From the NCBI RefSeq assembly GCF_007714205.1, contig NZ_VMQU01000011.1, forward strand, positions 1 to 64,000: DNA of 64,000 bases, given 5' to 3'. The notes below the pieces were generated by a model. The model worked only from the letters and a program-made list of their open reading frames with translations. It was not told the DNA's origin and ran no database searches. Both the position numbers and the translations under genes were made by a program. This DNA comes from Mycobacterium helveticum (GTDB lineage: Bacteria > Actinomycetota > Actinomycetes > Mycobacteriales > Mycobacteriaceae). Shown here in pieces: positions 57,201-64,000 of the stretch. Position 1 is the first letter of the stretch, and each line of letters starts with the position of its first letter.

Positions 57201-58475
57201 CGCGGCCAGGACCGCGTTCTCGGCGGCCCGGTTGGCCTGTTTGGTGTCGATGTAGGACACGTCCTTGCCGGTGTAGATCGGGTTCATGTCGCGGGTCTGC
57301 GGCGACGGCGCACCCCCGCGCCCGGCCAGTTCGGCGCGCACCGCGGCGAAGAACTCCCGCGGCAGCGCGCACACGAAACGCGGCCAGGTGTAGCGGGCGG
57401 CCCAGTCCCGGTGGATCGAGGTCACCCACGTGTTCGGCGGCGTGTAGTCGGTGCCGACGGGCAGCAGCACGTTGCGCGTCAGCGCGACCCGCTTGAGTTC
57501 TGCGAACAGCCCGTAGGTGGCGTCCTCGGCCTCGGCGAGCGTGGTCGAGGAGTCCATCCACCAGCCCGCCGAATAGTGCGCGGGCATGTAGTGGGTGAGC
57601 AGGCCGCGACCGGACGGCGAGATCCACTCGAACTCGCTGCTGAACTGCATGCGGTCCACACCCCCGGTTTCGTCCCCGCCCCGGGCCGGGCCCCACTGGT
57701 GGTGCGGACCGCGCGCCCACGAACTCGACGTCAGGCCGGCGCCGGCGGCCAGCCCGGGAAACTGCGGGTCGTGGCCGAACACGTCGAGCTGCCACGCGGT
57801 GGCCGGGTCGGCGCCGAGGACATGACGCTGAAAACCCATGCCGTGCACCAGGTTCCGGATCGTCGTCTCCGCGCTGGTGAGGTTGGTGTTGGGTTCGTTG
57901 TAGGTGCCGCCCATCACCTCGACGCGGCCCTCGGCCAGGAACCGGCGCAGGTCGGCGCGGTCCTCGGGGCGCGTGTCCCAGTACGGCTTGAGGTAATCCA
58001 CCTCGGCCAGCACGAACTTGTAGTCGGGGTCGCGGCGGGCCATCTCCAGATGGGCGTGGACCAGGGCGAAGCCGTTGGCCTGCCGCGCGCGCCCGGGCGG
58101 GTCCTCGGTCCACTCGCTGGTGTAGGCGCCCTGGGTGTTCCACCAGACCGGGTCGTAGTGGAAGTGGCTGACCATGAACATCGTCCAGCCGGGCTCGGCC
58201 ACCAGGAATTCAAAGGTGAATGCGCACTGCGTGACGGCATCGCCGGCGTGCACCCGCGCCGGCCGTCGCTCGCCGACGGCCCGACGTCGCACCGCGACCG
58301 GGACCTCGACGCTGCGCCGGCCGGCCTCGGCGACGGCTTCCCCGGCCAGCCCGTCGCCGTCGATGCGGACCGGCGTCGCGCGCGCGCACCCCGAGATGGC
58401 GACCCGCACCAGCTGCAGCGGCGCGTCCGGCGGCCCGACGAACAACTCGGTCGCATCGGCCGAAACCACCTGCAT
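54291..58475 (-). CDS. Glycoside hydrolase family 38 alpha-mannosidase
   Basis: Retaining alpha-mannosidase that hydrolyses terminal alpha-mannose, presumably from mannan, lipomannan or glycoproteins. The 1394-residue product has the GH38 catalytic domain from about residue 100: the metal site H104-x-H106-x-D108 in SHFHYDPVWW, the nucleophile D231 in AWQLDVFGHDP, and AYGAHHDAITGSESDQVY with two metal histidines. The central domain and beta-rich C-terminal domains follow. It is longer than the M. tuberculosis homologue Rv0648 (1215 residues, recalled). No signal peptide is seen. ATG at 58475, 29 bases from the divergent DinB-like gene. Confidence 0.92.
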   Translation of the reverse strand: MQVVSADATELFVGPPDAPLQLVRVAISGCARATPVRIDGDGLAGEAVAEAGRRSVEVPVAVRRRAVGERRPARVHAGDAVTQCAFTFEFLVAEPGWTMFMVSHFHYDPVWWNTQGAYTSEWTEDPPGRARQANGFALVHAHLEMARRDPDYKFVLAEVDYLKPYWDTRPEDRADLRRFLAEGRVEVMGGTYNEPNTNLTSAETTIRNLVHGMGFQRHVLGADPATAWQLDVFGHDPQFPGLAAGAGLTSSSWARGPHHQWGPARGGDETGGVDRMQFSSEFEWISPSGRGLLTHYMPAHYSAGWWMDSSTTLAEAEDATYGLFAELKRVALTRNVLLPVGTDYTPPNTWVTSIHRDWAARYTWPRFVCALPREFFAAVRAELAGRGGAPSPQTRDMNPIYTGKDVSYIDTKQANRAAENAVLAAERFAVFAALTTGAEYPQAALSKAWVQLAYGAHHDAITGSESDQVYLDLLTGWRDAWELGCAARDNSLMLLSEAVAGDVTVWNPLARRRTDIVTARLDPAPGPGVRVVDADGAEVPAHVEHDGRSVTWLARDVPSLGWRAYRLIPGGEPTGWEPVPGCEIANEHYRLRADPARGGGVAALWHGARQLIADGRVGNELAVYEEYPSHPTQGEGPWHLLPRGPVVCSAASPARVQAYRGPLGQRLVVHGRIGTLLRYTQTVTLWRGVARVDCRTTVDEFTGADRLVRLRWPCPVPGAMPVSEVGDAVIGRGFALLHDGERSVDTAQHPWTLDNPAYGWFALSSAARVRVGGDVRAVSVAEVVSPDETTSGPLARELMVALVRAGVTATCGDAGKPRYGHLDVDSNLPDVRIALGGPTRNAFTEAVLAQADPAYSRELDRQLAATGRARVWVPAAAPLAAVWVPGADLRPPRALPVLVIAGRGEQGLRAEIAAVAEDLADAEVCVTQRAPSGMGPCEDRTVALLNRGVPSFAVDAGGTLHTALLRSCTGWPSGVWIDEPRRTAPDGSNFQLQHWTHAFDYALACGDGDWRRAGIPARSAEFSHPLHAVVAPARRRLLPPAGSLLHAEPADAVTVAALKAAGNPLAAGRARPVDPGAVALRLVQTTGAPTRVVLGSSIAAITGLRDADLLEEAGEPVDAVQLPGYQVATVLARLETPRLTTEPVELAPRAEAAQPLYARYWLHNRGPAPLGGLPAVAHLHPARVSADPGTEVVLRLTAASDCGDAALDGAVTLVCPDGWSATPGSLPVVLDPGGHREADVTVAIPARARPGLYPVRAQLRLGGREIPPAWRQVVEDVCVVAVGGDTDPGGLAYLVDGPADVTLRAGDAARLTVRVGTHARADVALEVHLISPWGTWEWMGPAARGAVLPAGGAVELGFEVAPPAWLEPGRWWALVRVGCAGRLVYSPAVRVTVT

Positions 58476-58504
58476 GCCCGCACCTTACGGGGAAGGATCG
58501 GCCC

Positions 58505-59095
58505 ATGCCCGCACTCGCCCCGCCCGTGTCCGACGAACGCAGCGCCCTGCGCGCCTATCTGGCGTTCCACCAGAGCGCCTACTTCGGCGTCTCCCACGGC
58601 CTCACCGACGCGCAGGCCCGGTCCGCGCCGTCGGCCAGCGCCCTGTCGATCGGCGGGCTGATCAAGCACGCCACCGGGATGCAGCGCAGCTGGATGGCCC
58701 GCGTGGCCGCCGCCCCGGACGCGCCCCCGAAGGACACCCGGCCGTTCGAGCGGATCGCGGCGGAGTTCGCCGACCAGCACGTGATGCGGCCCGACGAGAC
58801 GCTGGCCGGGCTGCTGGGGGCGTTCGAAGCGCAGAACGAGGCGTCGCTGCGGCTGGTGGAGTCCGCGGACCTCGACGCCGCGGTGCCCGTGCCGCAGGAC
58901 ATCCCGTGGTTCCCCAAGGACCAGCGGGCCTGGTCGGTGCGCTGGGTGATCCTGCATGTGATCAACGAGCTGGCGCGGCACGCCGGGCACGCCGACATCG
59001 TGCGCGAGACCATCGACGGCGCCACCATGTACGAGCTGATCGCCGCGCGGGAGGGCTGGGAGAGCCAGGGCTGGGTCAGGCCATGGCGCCGGTGA
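58505..59095 (+). CDS. DinB/DUF664-like protein
   Basis: Member of the DinB-like superfamily, four-helix metal-binding proteins that include mycothiol- or glutathione-dependent enzymes. The 196-residue product has DUF664 features: LSIGGLIKHATGMQRSWMA near the N-terminus, the HVINELARHAGHADIVRE segment with candidate metal ligands (His in KHATG and ELARHAGHAD), and a WESQGWVRPWRR end. The substrate is unknown. ATG at 58505 has a GGGGAAGGA site. It shares a 29-base region with the divergent mannosidase gene and precedes the kinase gene by 52 bases. Confidence 0.8.
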   Translation: MPALAPPVSDERSALRAYLAFHQSAYFGVSHGLTDAQARSAPSASALSIGGLIKHATGMQRSWMARVAAAPDAPPKDTRPFERIAAEFADQHVMRPDETLAGLLGAFEAQNEASLRLVESADLDAAVPVPQDIPWFPKDQRAWSVRWVILHVINELARHAGHADIVRETIDGATMYELIAAREGWESQGWVRPWRR

Positions 59096-59147
59096 GCGAC
59101 CGCACAGAGATTGGGACTTGACACCGCCGGTTTGGCAGACTGCTCAG

Positions 59148-60494
59148 ATGAGCTCTACCAAACACCGAGAGGTGGCCAGGCTGAACCGGGTGCCGCTGCC
59201 GGCCGAGGCGGCCCGCGTAGCGGCCACCGGCTGGCAGGTCACCCGCGCCGCCGCCCGCTTCCTCACCACGCTGCCGGGACGGGGGCCGTGGCAGCAGAAG
59301 GCGATCAGGCAGCTCCCACAGACCTTCGCCGACCTTGGCCCGACGTACGTGAAGTTCGGGCAGATCATCGCGTCCAGTCCCGGCGCGTTCGGCGAATCGC
59401 TGTCCCGCGAGTTCCGCGGCCTGCTGGACCGCGTGCCCCCCGCCGACAGCACGCAGGTGCACAAGCTTTTCGTCGAGGATCTCGGCCGTGAGCCCGCCGA
59501 GCTGTTCGCCACCTTCGAGGAGGAGCCGTTCGCGTCGGCGTCCATCGCCCAGGTGCACTACGCGACCCTGCACACCGGTGAGGACGTCGTCGTCAAGATC
59601 CAACGGCCGGGCATCCGCCGGCGGGTGGCCGCCGACCTGCAGATCCTCAAACGCTTCGCCCAGGCCGTGGAGTTGGCCAAGCTGGGCCGCCGGCTCTCCG
59701 CGCAGGACGTGGTCGCCGACTTCTCCGACAACCTGGCCGAAGAGCTGAACTTCCGCCTGGAGGCGCAGTCGATGGAGGCCTGGGTCGCACACCTGCACGC
59801 CTCGCCGCTGGGCCGGGGCATCCGGGTGCCCCAGGTGTACTGGGACTTCACCAGCGACCGGGTGCTGACGATGGAGCGGGTGCACGGCATCCGGATCGAC
59901 GACGCTGCCGCCATCCGCAAGGCCGGGTTCGACGGTACCGAGCTGGTCAAGGCGCTGCTGTTCAGTCTGTTCGAGGGCGGCCTGCGACACGGGCTGTTCC
60001 ACGGGGACCTGCACGCGGGCAACCTCTACGTCGACGAGGCGGGCCGGATCGTGTTCTTCGACTTCGGGATCATGGGCCGCATCGACCCCCGCACCCGCTG
60101 GCTGCTGCGGGAGCTCGTGTACGCGCTGCTGGTGAAGAAGGACCACGCCGCGGCCGGCAAGATCGTCGTGCTGATGGGCGCGGTCGGCGCGACGAAGCCG
60201 GAGGCCGAGGCCGCCAAGGACCTGGAGCGCTTCGCCACCCCGCTGACCGTGCAGACGCTGGGCGACATGTCGTATGCCGACATCGGCCGGCAGCTCTCCG
60301 CGCTGGCCGACGCCTACGACGTCAAGCTCCCCCGCGAGCTGGTGCTGATCGGCAAGCAGTTCCTCTACGTCGAGCGGTACATGAAGCTGCTGGCGCCGAA
60401 GTGGCAGATGATGTCCGACCCGCAGCTGACGGGATACTTCGCCAACTTCATGGTCGAAGTCAGCCGCGAGCACTCCTCCGACGTCGAGGTCTGA
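59148..60494 (+). CDS. ABC1/UbiB-family atypical kinase
   Basis: ADCK/UbiB-like protein kinase-fold ATPase, in other organisms needed for quinone metabolism. The 448-residue product has the KxGQ region (YVKFGQIIASSPGAFG), the Ala-rich nucleotide loop (PFASASIAQVHYA), KIQRPGIRRRV, HGDLHAGNLYV and the metal-binding DFG (FFDFGIMG). The frame opens at 59118 but ATG at 59148 (MSSTKH) is chosen. M. tuberculosis counterpart: Rv0647c. No membrane helix stands out. Confidence 0.9.
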   Translation: MSSTKHREVARLNRVPLPAEAARVAATGWQVTRAAARFLTTLPGRGPWQQKAIRQLPQTFADLGPTYVKFGQIIASSPGAFGESLSREFRGLLDRVPPADSTQVHKLFVEDLGREPAELFATFEEEPFASASIAQVHYATLHTGEDVVVKIQRPGIRRRVAADLQILKRFAQAVELAKLGRRLSAQDVVADFSDNLAEELNFRLEAQSMEAWVAHLHASPLGRGIRVPQVYWDFTSDRVLTMERVHGIRIDDAAAIRKAGFDGTELVKALLFSLFEGGLRHGLFHGDLHAGNLYVDEAGRIVFFDFGIMGRIDPRTRWLLRELVYALLVKKDHAAAGKIVVLMGAVGATKPEAEAAKDLERFATPLTVQTLGDMSYADIGRQLSALADAYDVKLPRELVLIGKQFLYVERYMKLLAPKWQMMSDPQLTGYFANFMVEVSREHSSDVEV

Positions 60495-60502
60495 CGGGAC
60501 CC

Positions 60503-61420
60503 GTGGAAATACGCAGTGGGCACGCCGTCTCGTCCGCTCCGGAAGGCGACCTGAAGCTCTATTACGAGGACATGGGCGACCCCGACCATCCGCCCGTGCT
60601 GCTGATCATGGGACTGGGCGCCCAGCTGTTGCTGTGGCGGACCGCCTTCTGCGAGAAGCTCGTCGGGCACGGGCTGCGGGTCATCCGGTACGACAACCGG
60701 GACGTGGGCCTGTCCGGCAGGACCGGGCATCGCGGCTCCGGGCAGCCGCTGCCGATTCGGTTGGCGCGCTTCTGGTTCGGTTTGCGCAGCAACGCGGCCT
60801 ACACGCTCGACGACATGGCCGGCGACGCCGCCGCGGTGCTGGATCATCTGGGCATCGAGGCGGCCCACGTGGTGGGCGCGTCGATGGGCGGCATGATCGC
60901 CCAGGTCTTCGCGGCGCGGTTCCCCGAACGGACCAGGACGCTGGGAGTCCTGTTCTCCAGCAACAACCGGCCGTTCCTGCCGCCGCCCGCCCCGCGCGCG
61001 TTGCTGGCGCTCCTCAAGGGCCCGCCGCCGGGCTCACCGCGCGAGGTGATCATCGACAACGCGGTGCGCGTCACCACCATCATCGGCAGCCCGCGCTACC
61101 GCGCGGCCGAGGAGCAGGTCCGCGCCGAGGCCGCCGAGGGGTATGACCGCAGCTACTACCCACAAGGCGTCGCCCGGCACCTCGGCGCGATCCTGGGCAC
61201 CGGCAGCCTGACGCGGTACAACCGGCGCATCGACGCGCCGACCGTGGTGATCCACGGTCGGGCCGACAAGCTGATGCGCCCCTCCGGCGGCCGGGCCGTC
61301 GCGCGCGCCGTGAGCGGCGCTCGACTATTCTTGATCGACGGTATGGGCCACGACCTGCCTCACCAACTGTGGGATCGGCTGATCAGCGTGCTGACGAGCA
61401 ATTTCGCCGAGGCCCGCTGA
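60503..61420 (+). CDS. lipG: Alpha/beta-hydrolase (putative esterase LipG)
   Basis: Serine hydrolase acting on a lipid ester or similar substrate. The 305-residue product has the alpha/beta-hydrolase core: LLIMGLGAQLLLW oxyanion segment, YDNRDVGLSG, the nucleophile elbow VVGASMGGM with S127, the Asp in HGRADKLM and the His in DGMGHDLP. The GTG start (60503) is 8 bases after the ABC1 kinase stop, in the same operon. It lies just upstream of the mycolate methyltransferase, as lipG does in M. tuberculosis. Confidence 0.9.
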   Translation: MEIRSGHAVSSAPEGDLKLYYEDMGDPDHPPVLLIMGLGAQLLLWRTAFCEKLVGHGLRVIRYDNRDVGLSGRTGHRGSGQPLPIRLARFWFGLRSNAAYTLDDMAGDAAAVLDHLGIEAAHVVGASMGGMIAQVFAARFPERTRTLGVLFSSNNRPFLPPPAPRALLALLKGPPPGSPREVIIDNAVRVTTIIGSPRYRAAEEQVRAEAAEGYDRSYYPQGVARHLGAILGTGSLTRYNRRIDAPTVVIHGRADKLMRPSGGRAVARAVSGARLFLIDGMGHDLPHQLWDRLISVLTSNFAEAR

Positions 61421-61430
61421 GGAAGGTTGA

Positions 61431-62405
<975 letters not shown>

Positions 62406-62519
62406 TCGGCGCTTCCGCCGCCCCGACATCGCTCGACCGGCCACCGATTATACCGAAAAGTGATGGAATTCAACCTCCCAACCGCCCCTCACCTGCGGGG
62501 CACGCGGCGGGTTTCCCGT

Positions 62520-62525
62520 TATAAT
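62520..62525 (+). promoter_or_regulatory. Candidate -10 element ahead of the monooxygenase gene
   Basis: TATAAT lies in the 206-base gap between the methyltransferase and the flavin monooxygenase, 87 bases before the ATG. No convincing -35 was found at the usual distance, so the call rests on the consensus -10 in an AT-rich pocket. Confidence 0.35.
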
Positions 62526-62611
62526 TTTGCCGCGCAGCAAATGCGCTCCCCCACCTACACGCCGCAGTGACGCGACCGCGAACTGATTTTCACGAAAGGC
62601 CACGACAGGCA

Positions 62612-64000
62612 ATGGCCTCACCCAGCATGGACCCCTTCGACGTCATCGTTGTTGGCGCCGGTTTCGGCGGCATCGGCGCCGCGATCGCGCTCAAGCGGCT
62701 CGGTTACGACAACATCGCAATTCTCGACCGTGAGAACGACCTCGGCGGAACGTGGCACGTCAACCGGTACCCGGGGCTGGCCGTCGACGTGCCGTGCACC
62801 ACCTATTCGTACTGGTTCGAGCCCAACCCGTATTGGTCGCGGCTGTTCCCGCGCCGCGACGAACTGCAACGGTACGCCGACCACATCGCGGCCAAGTACG
62901 ACGTGAAACGCCACATGCGGTTCAACACGACCGTCGAGAGCGCGCGCTGGGACGAGGATGCCCGGGTGTGGCAGGTGGCGCTGAACTGCGGTGAAAGCCT
63001 GACGACGCGATTCCTGATCAGCGCCACCGGCTTCCTGTCGCAGCCGCACACGCCACCGATCCCCGGCGTCGACGGCTTCGGGGGCAACGTCATCCACACC
63101 ACGGCATGGGACGGCAGCTGCGACGTGACCGGGCAGCGCGTCGGCATCATCGGAACCGGTGCGACCGCCGTCCAGCTGATCCCCGAGCTGGCCGACGGGG
63201 CCGCCGACCTGACCGTGTACCAGCGCACCGCGACCCACGTGGTGCCCAAGCCCGATTTCGCGATCCCGGCCCGGCTGCAGCGGCTGTTCGCGCGGGCGCC
63301 CCTGGTGCACCGCGCCTTCCGGCTGCTCACCGACACCTTGTTCGAGATGATCATCATCACCGGCCTGCATCACCGCGGTCTGCGGCGGGTGAACATCGCC
63401 GCGTCGGACTTGGGCAAGATCAACCGGTTCATCTGGATCCGCGACAAAGAGTTGCGCCGCAAGCTGACACCCCACTACGACTTCGGCTGCAAACGTCCCA
63501 CCTGGTCCAACAGCTACTTCCGCACGCTGGCCAAACCACACGTGCACCTCGAGACCAACCGCATCGAACGGATCGATTCCGACGGCATCGTCACCGCCGA
63601 CGGCAACAAGACCGTCATCGACACGCTGGTGCTGGCCACCGGTTTCGACCTCTGGGAAGCGAACTTCCCGGCCTTCGAGGTGATCGGGCGGCAGGGACGC
63701 AACCTGGGCAAGTGGTGGCGCGAGACCAGGTTCCAGTCCTACCAGGGCGTCGCCGTGCCGTTTTTCCCCAACTACCTGGGCCTGGCCAGCCCGTACGCCT
63801 TCTCGGGGCTGTCGTTCTTCCACACGATCGAAGCTCAGATGCGGCACATGGACCGGCTGTTCGGCGAGGTTCGGCGCCGGGGGGCCGCGGAGTTCGAGGT
63901 GACCGAAGAAGCGACGGCGCGTTTCATGGACCGGATGACCGGGCTTCTCGACAAGACCGTCTTCCACCGGGGCGACTGCGCCACCTCCCGCTCGTACTAC
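62612..64000 (+). CDS. Flavin monooxygenase, Baeyer-Villiger type, cut by the window edge
   Basis: FAD/NADPH-dependent monooxygenase that inserts oxygen beside a carbonyl. The visible 463 residues run from the FAD motif VGAGFGGIGAAIALKRLG, through GGTWHVNRYPGLAVDVP, to the Baeyer-Villiger fingerprint FGGNVIHTTAW (F-x-G-x3-H-x3-W), the NADPH motif GIIGTGATAVQLIPELA, and LVLATGFDLWEANFPAF. ATG at 62612 (MASPSMDPFDV) with a GAAAGG site 12 bases upstream; ATG 62627 is an alternative. The stop is beyond the window. The substrate is unknown; the neighbouring lipid genes suggest a fatty or steroid ketone. Confidence 0.85.
   Translation, partial: MASPSMDPFDVIVVGAGFGGIGAAIALKRLGYDNIAILDRENDLGGTWHVNRYPGLAVDVPCTTYSYWFEPNPYWSRLFPRRDELQRYADHIAAKYDVKRHMRFNTTVESARWDEDARVWQVALNCGESLTTRFLISATGFLSQPHTPPIPGVDGFGGNVIHTTAWDGSCDVTGQRVGIIGTGATAVQLIPELADGAADLTVYQRTATHVVPKPDFAIPARLQRLFARAPLVHRAFRLLTDTLFEMIIITGLHHRGLRRVNIAASDLGKINRFIWIRDKELRRKLTPHYDFGCKRPTWSNSYFRTLAKPHVHLETNRIERIDSDGIVTADGNKTVIDTLVLATGFDLWEANFPAFEVIGRQGRNLGKWWRETRFQSYQGVAVPFFPNYLGLASPYAFSGLSFFHTIEAQMRHMDRLFGEVRRRGAAEFEVTEEATARFMDRMTGLLDKTVFHRGDCATSRSYY

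Noticed and set aside
56229-58661. 810-codon open frame antisense to the mannosidase
   Set aside because: Low-complexity Arg/Gly/Val composition typical of a shadow frame; the GH38 gene explains the region.

Overview
The window is GC-rich chromosomal DNA from a slow-growing Mycobacterium. The evidence is a PE-family protein, a complete mycofactocin cluster, MceG, a mycolate-type SAM methyltransferase, and near-identity in length and order to the M. tuberculosis Rv0645c-Rv0720 block (recalled from memory, not searched), read here in the opposite orientation. The dispersed GC-rich hairpin repeats suggest the M. avium complex or a close relative; the species is not settled. A poly-C start and one homopolymer frameshift suggest draft-quality sequence.

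Layout. 1-85: low-complexity end. 86-4390 (minus): second half of the ribosomal supercluster, rplN-rplX-rplE-rpsN-rpsH-rplF-rplR-rpsE-rpmD-rplO. 4625-8982 (minus): a sulfatase module (arylsulfatase AtsA, a DUF4436 membrane protein, formylglycine-generating enzyme) that splits the ribosomal supercluster. 9160-14581 (minus): the S10 operon rpsJ-rplC-rplD-rplW-rplB-rpsS-rplV-rpsC-rplP-rpmC-rpsQ. 14582-15939: a long non-coding stretch with stem-loops. 15940-16806 (plus): a PE gene. 16843-23457 (minus): mycofactocin genes mftA-G, including the 29-residue precursor mftA; mftR and a DUF2332 gene diverge from them. 25222-27255 (minus): a ferredoxin-type reductase and a mycofactocin-type SDR. 27568-31955 (minus): the str operon rpsL-rpsG-fusA-tuf. 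32226-34725: TetR regulator, two small DUF3060 secreted proteins, enoyl-CoA hydratase. 34722-38101 (minus): a fatty-acid/CoA operon, fadE8-echA4 (frameshifted)-paaX-echA5. 38153-39869: endonuclease IV and an AbiEi/DUF559 gene flanked by direct hairpin repeats. 40016-47531 (minus): rpoB-rpoC. 47952-50605 (minus): mceG and a carotenoid-cleavage oxygenase, with a divergent TetR regulator. 51430-52466 (minus): rplJ-rplL behind an L10-type leader. 52748-58475 (minus): GH38 alpha-mannosidase, SurA-like protein and ROK kinase in a coupled operon. 58505 to the end (plus): DinB-like protein, ABC1 kinase, LipG, MmaA1-like methyltransferase and a Baeyer-Villiger-type flavin monooxygenase cut by the window edge.

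The window is dominated by transcription and translation core genes whose starts and stops overlap (TGATG, ATGA, GTGA), which implies translational coupling. The main accessory themes are mycofactocin redox chemistry, sulfatase maturation, envelope lipid and glycan metabolism, and repeat-associated remodelling beside rpoC. No novel large system, CRISPR array, prophage or insertion sequence was seen. The most notable features are a DUF559 gene bracketed by direct copies of a dispersed hairpin element that also supplies its C-terminus, an echA4 frameshift, and the lack of the mmpS5-mmpL5 efflux locus at its M. tuberculosis position.
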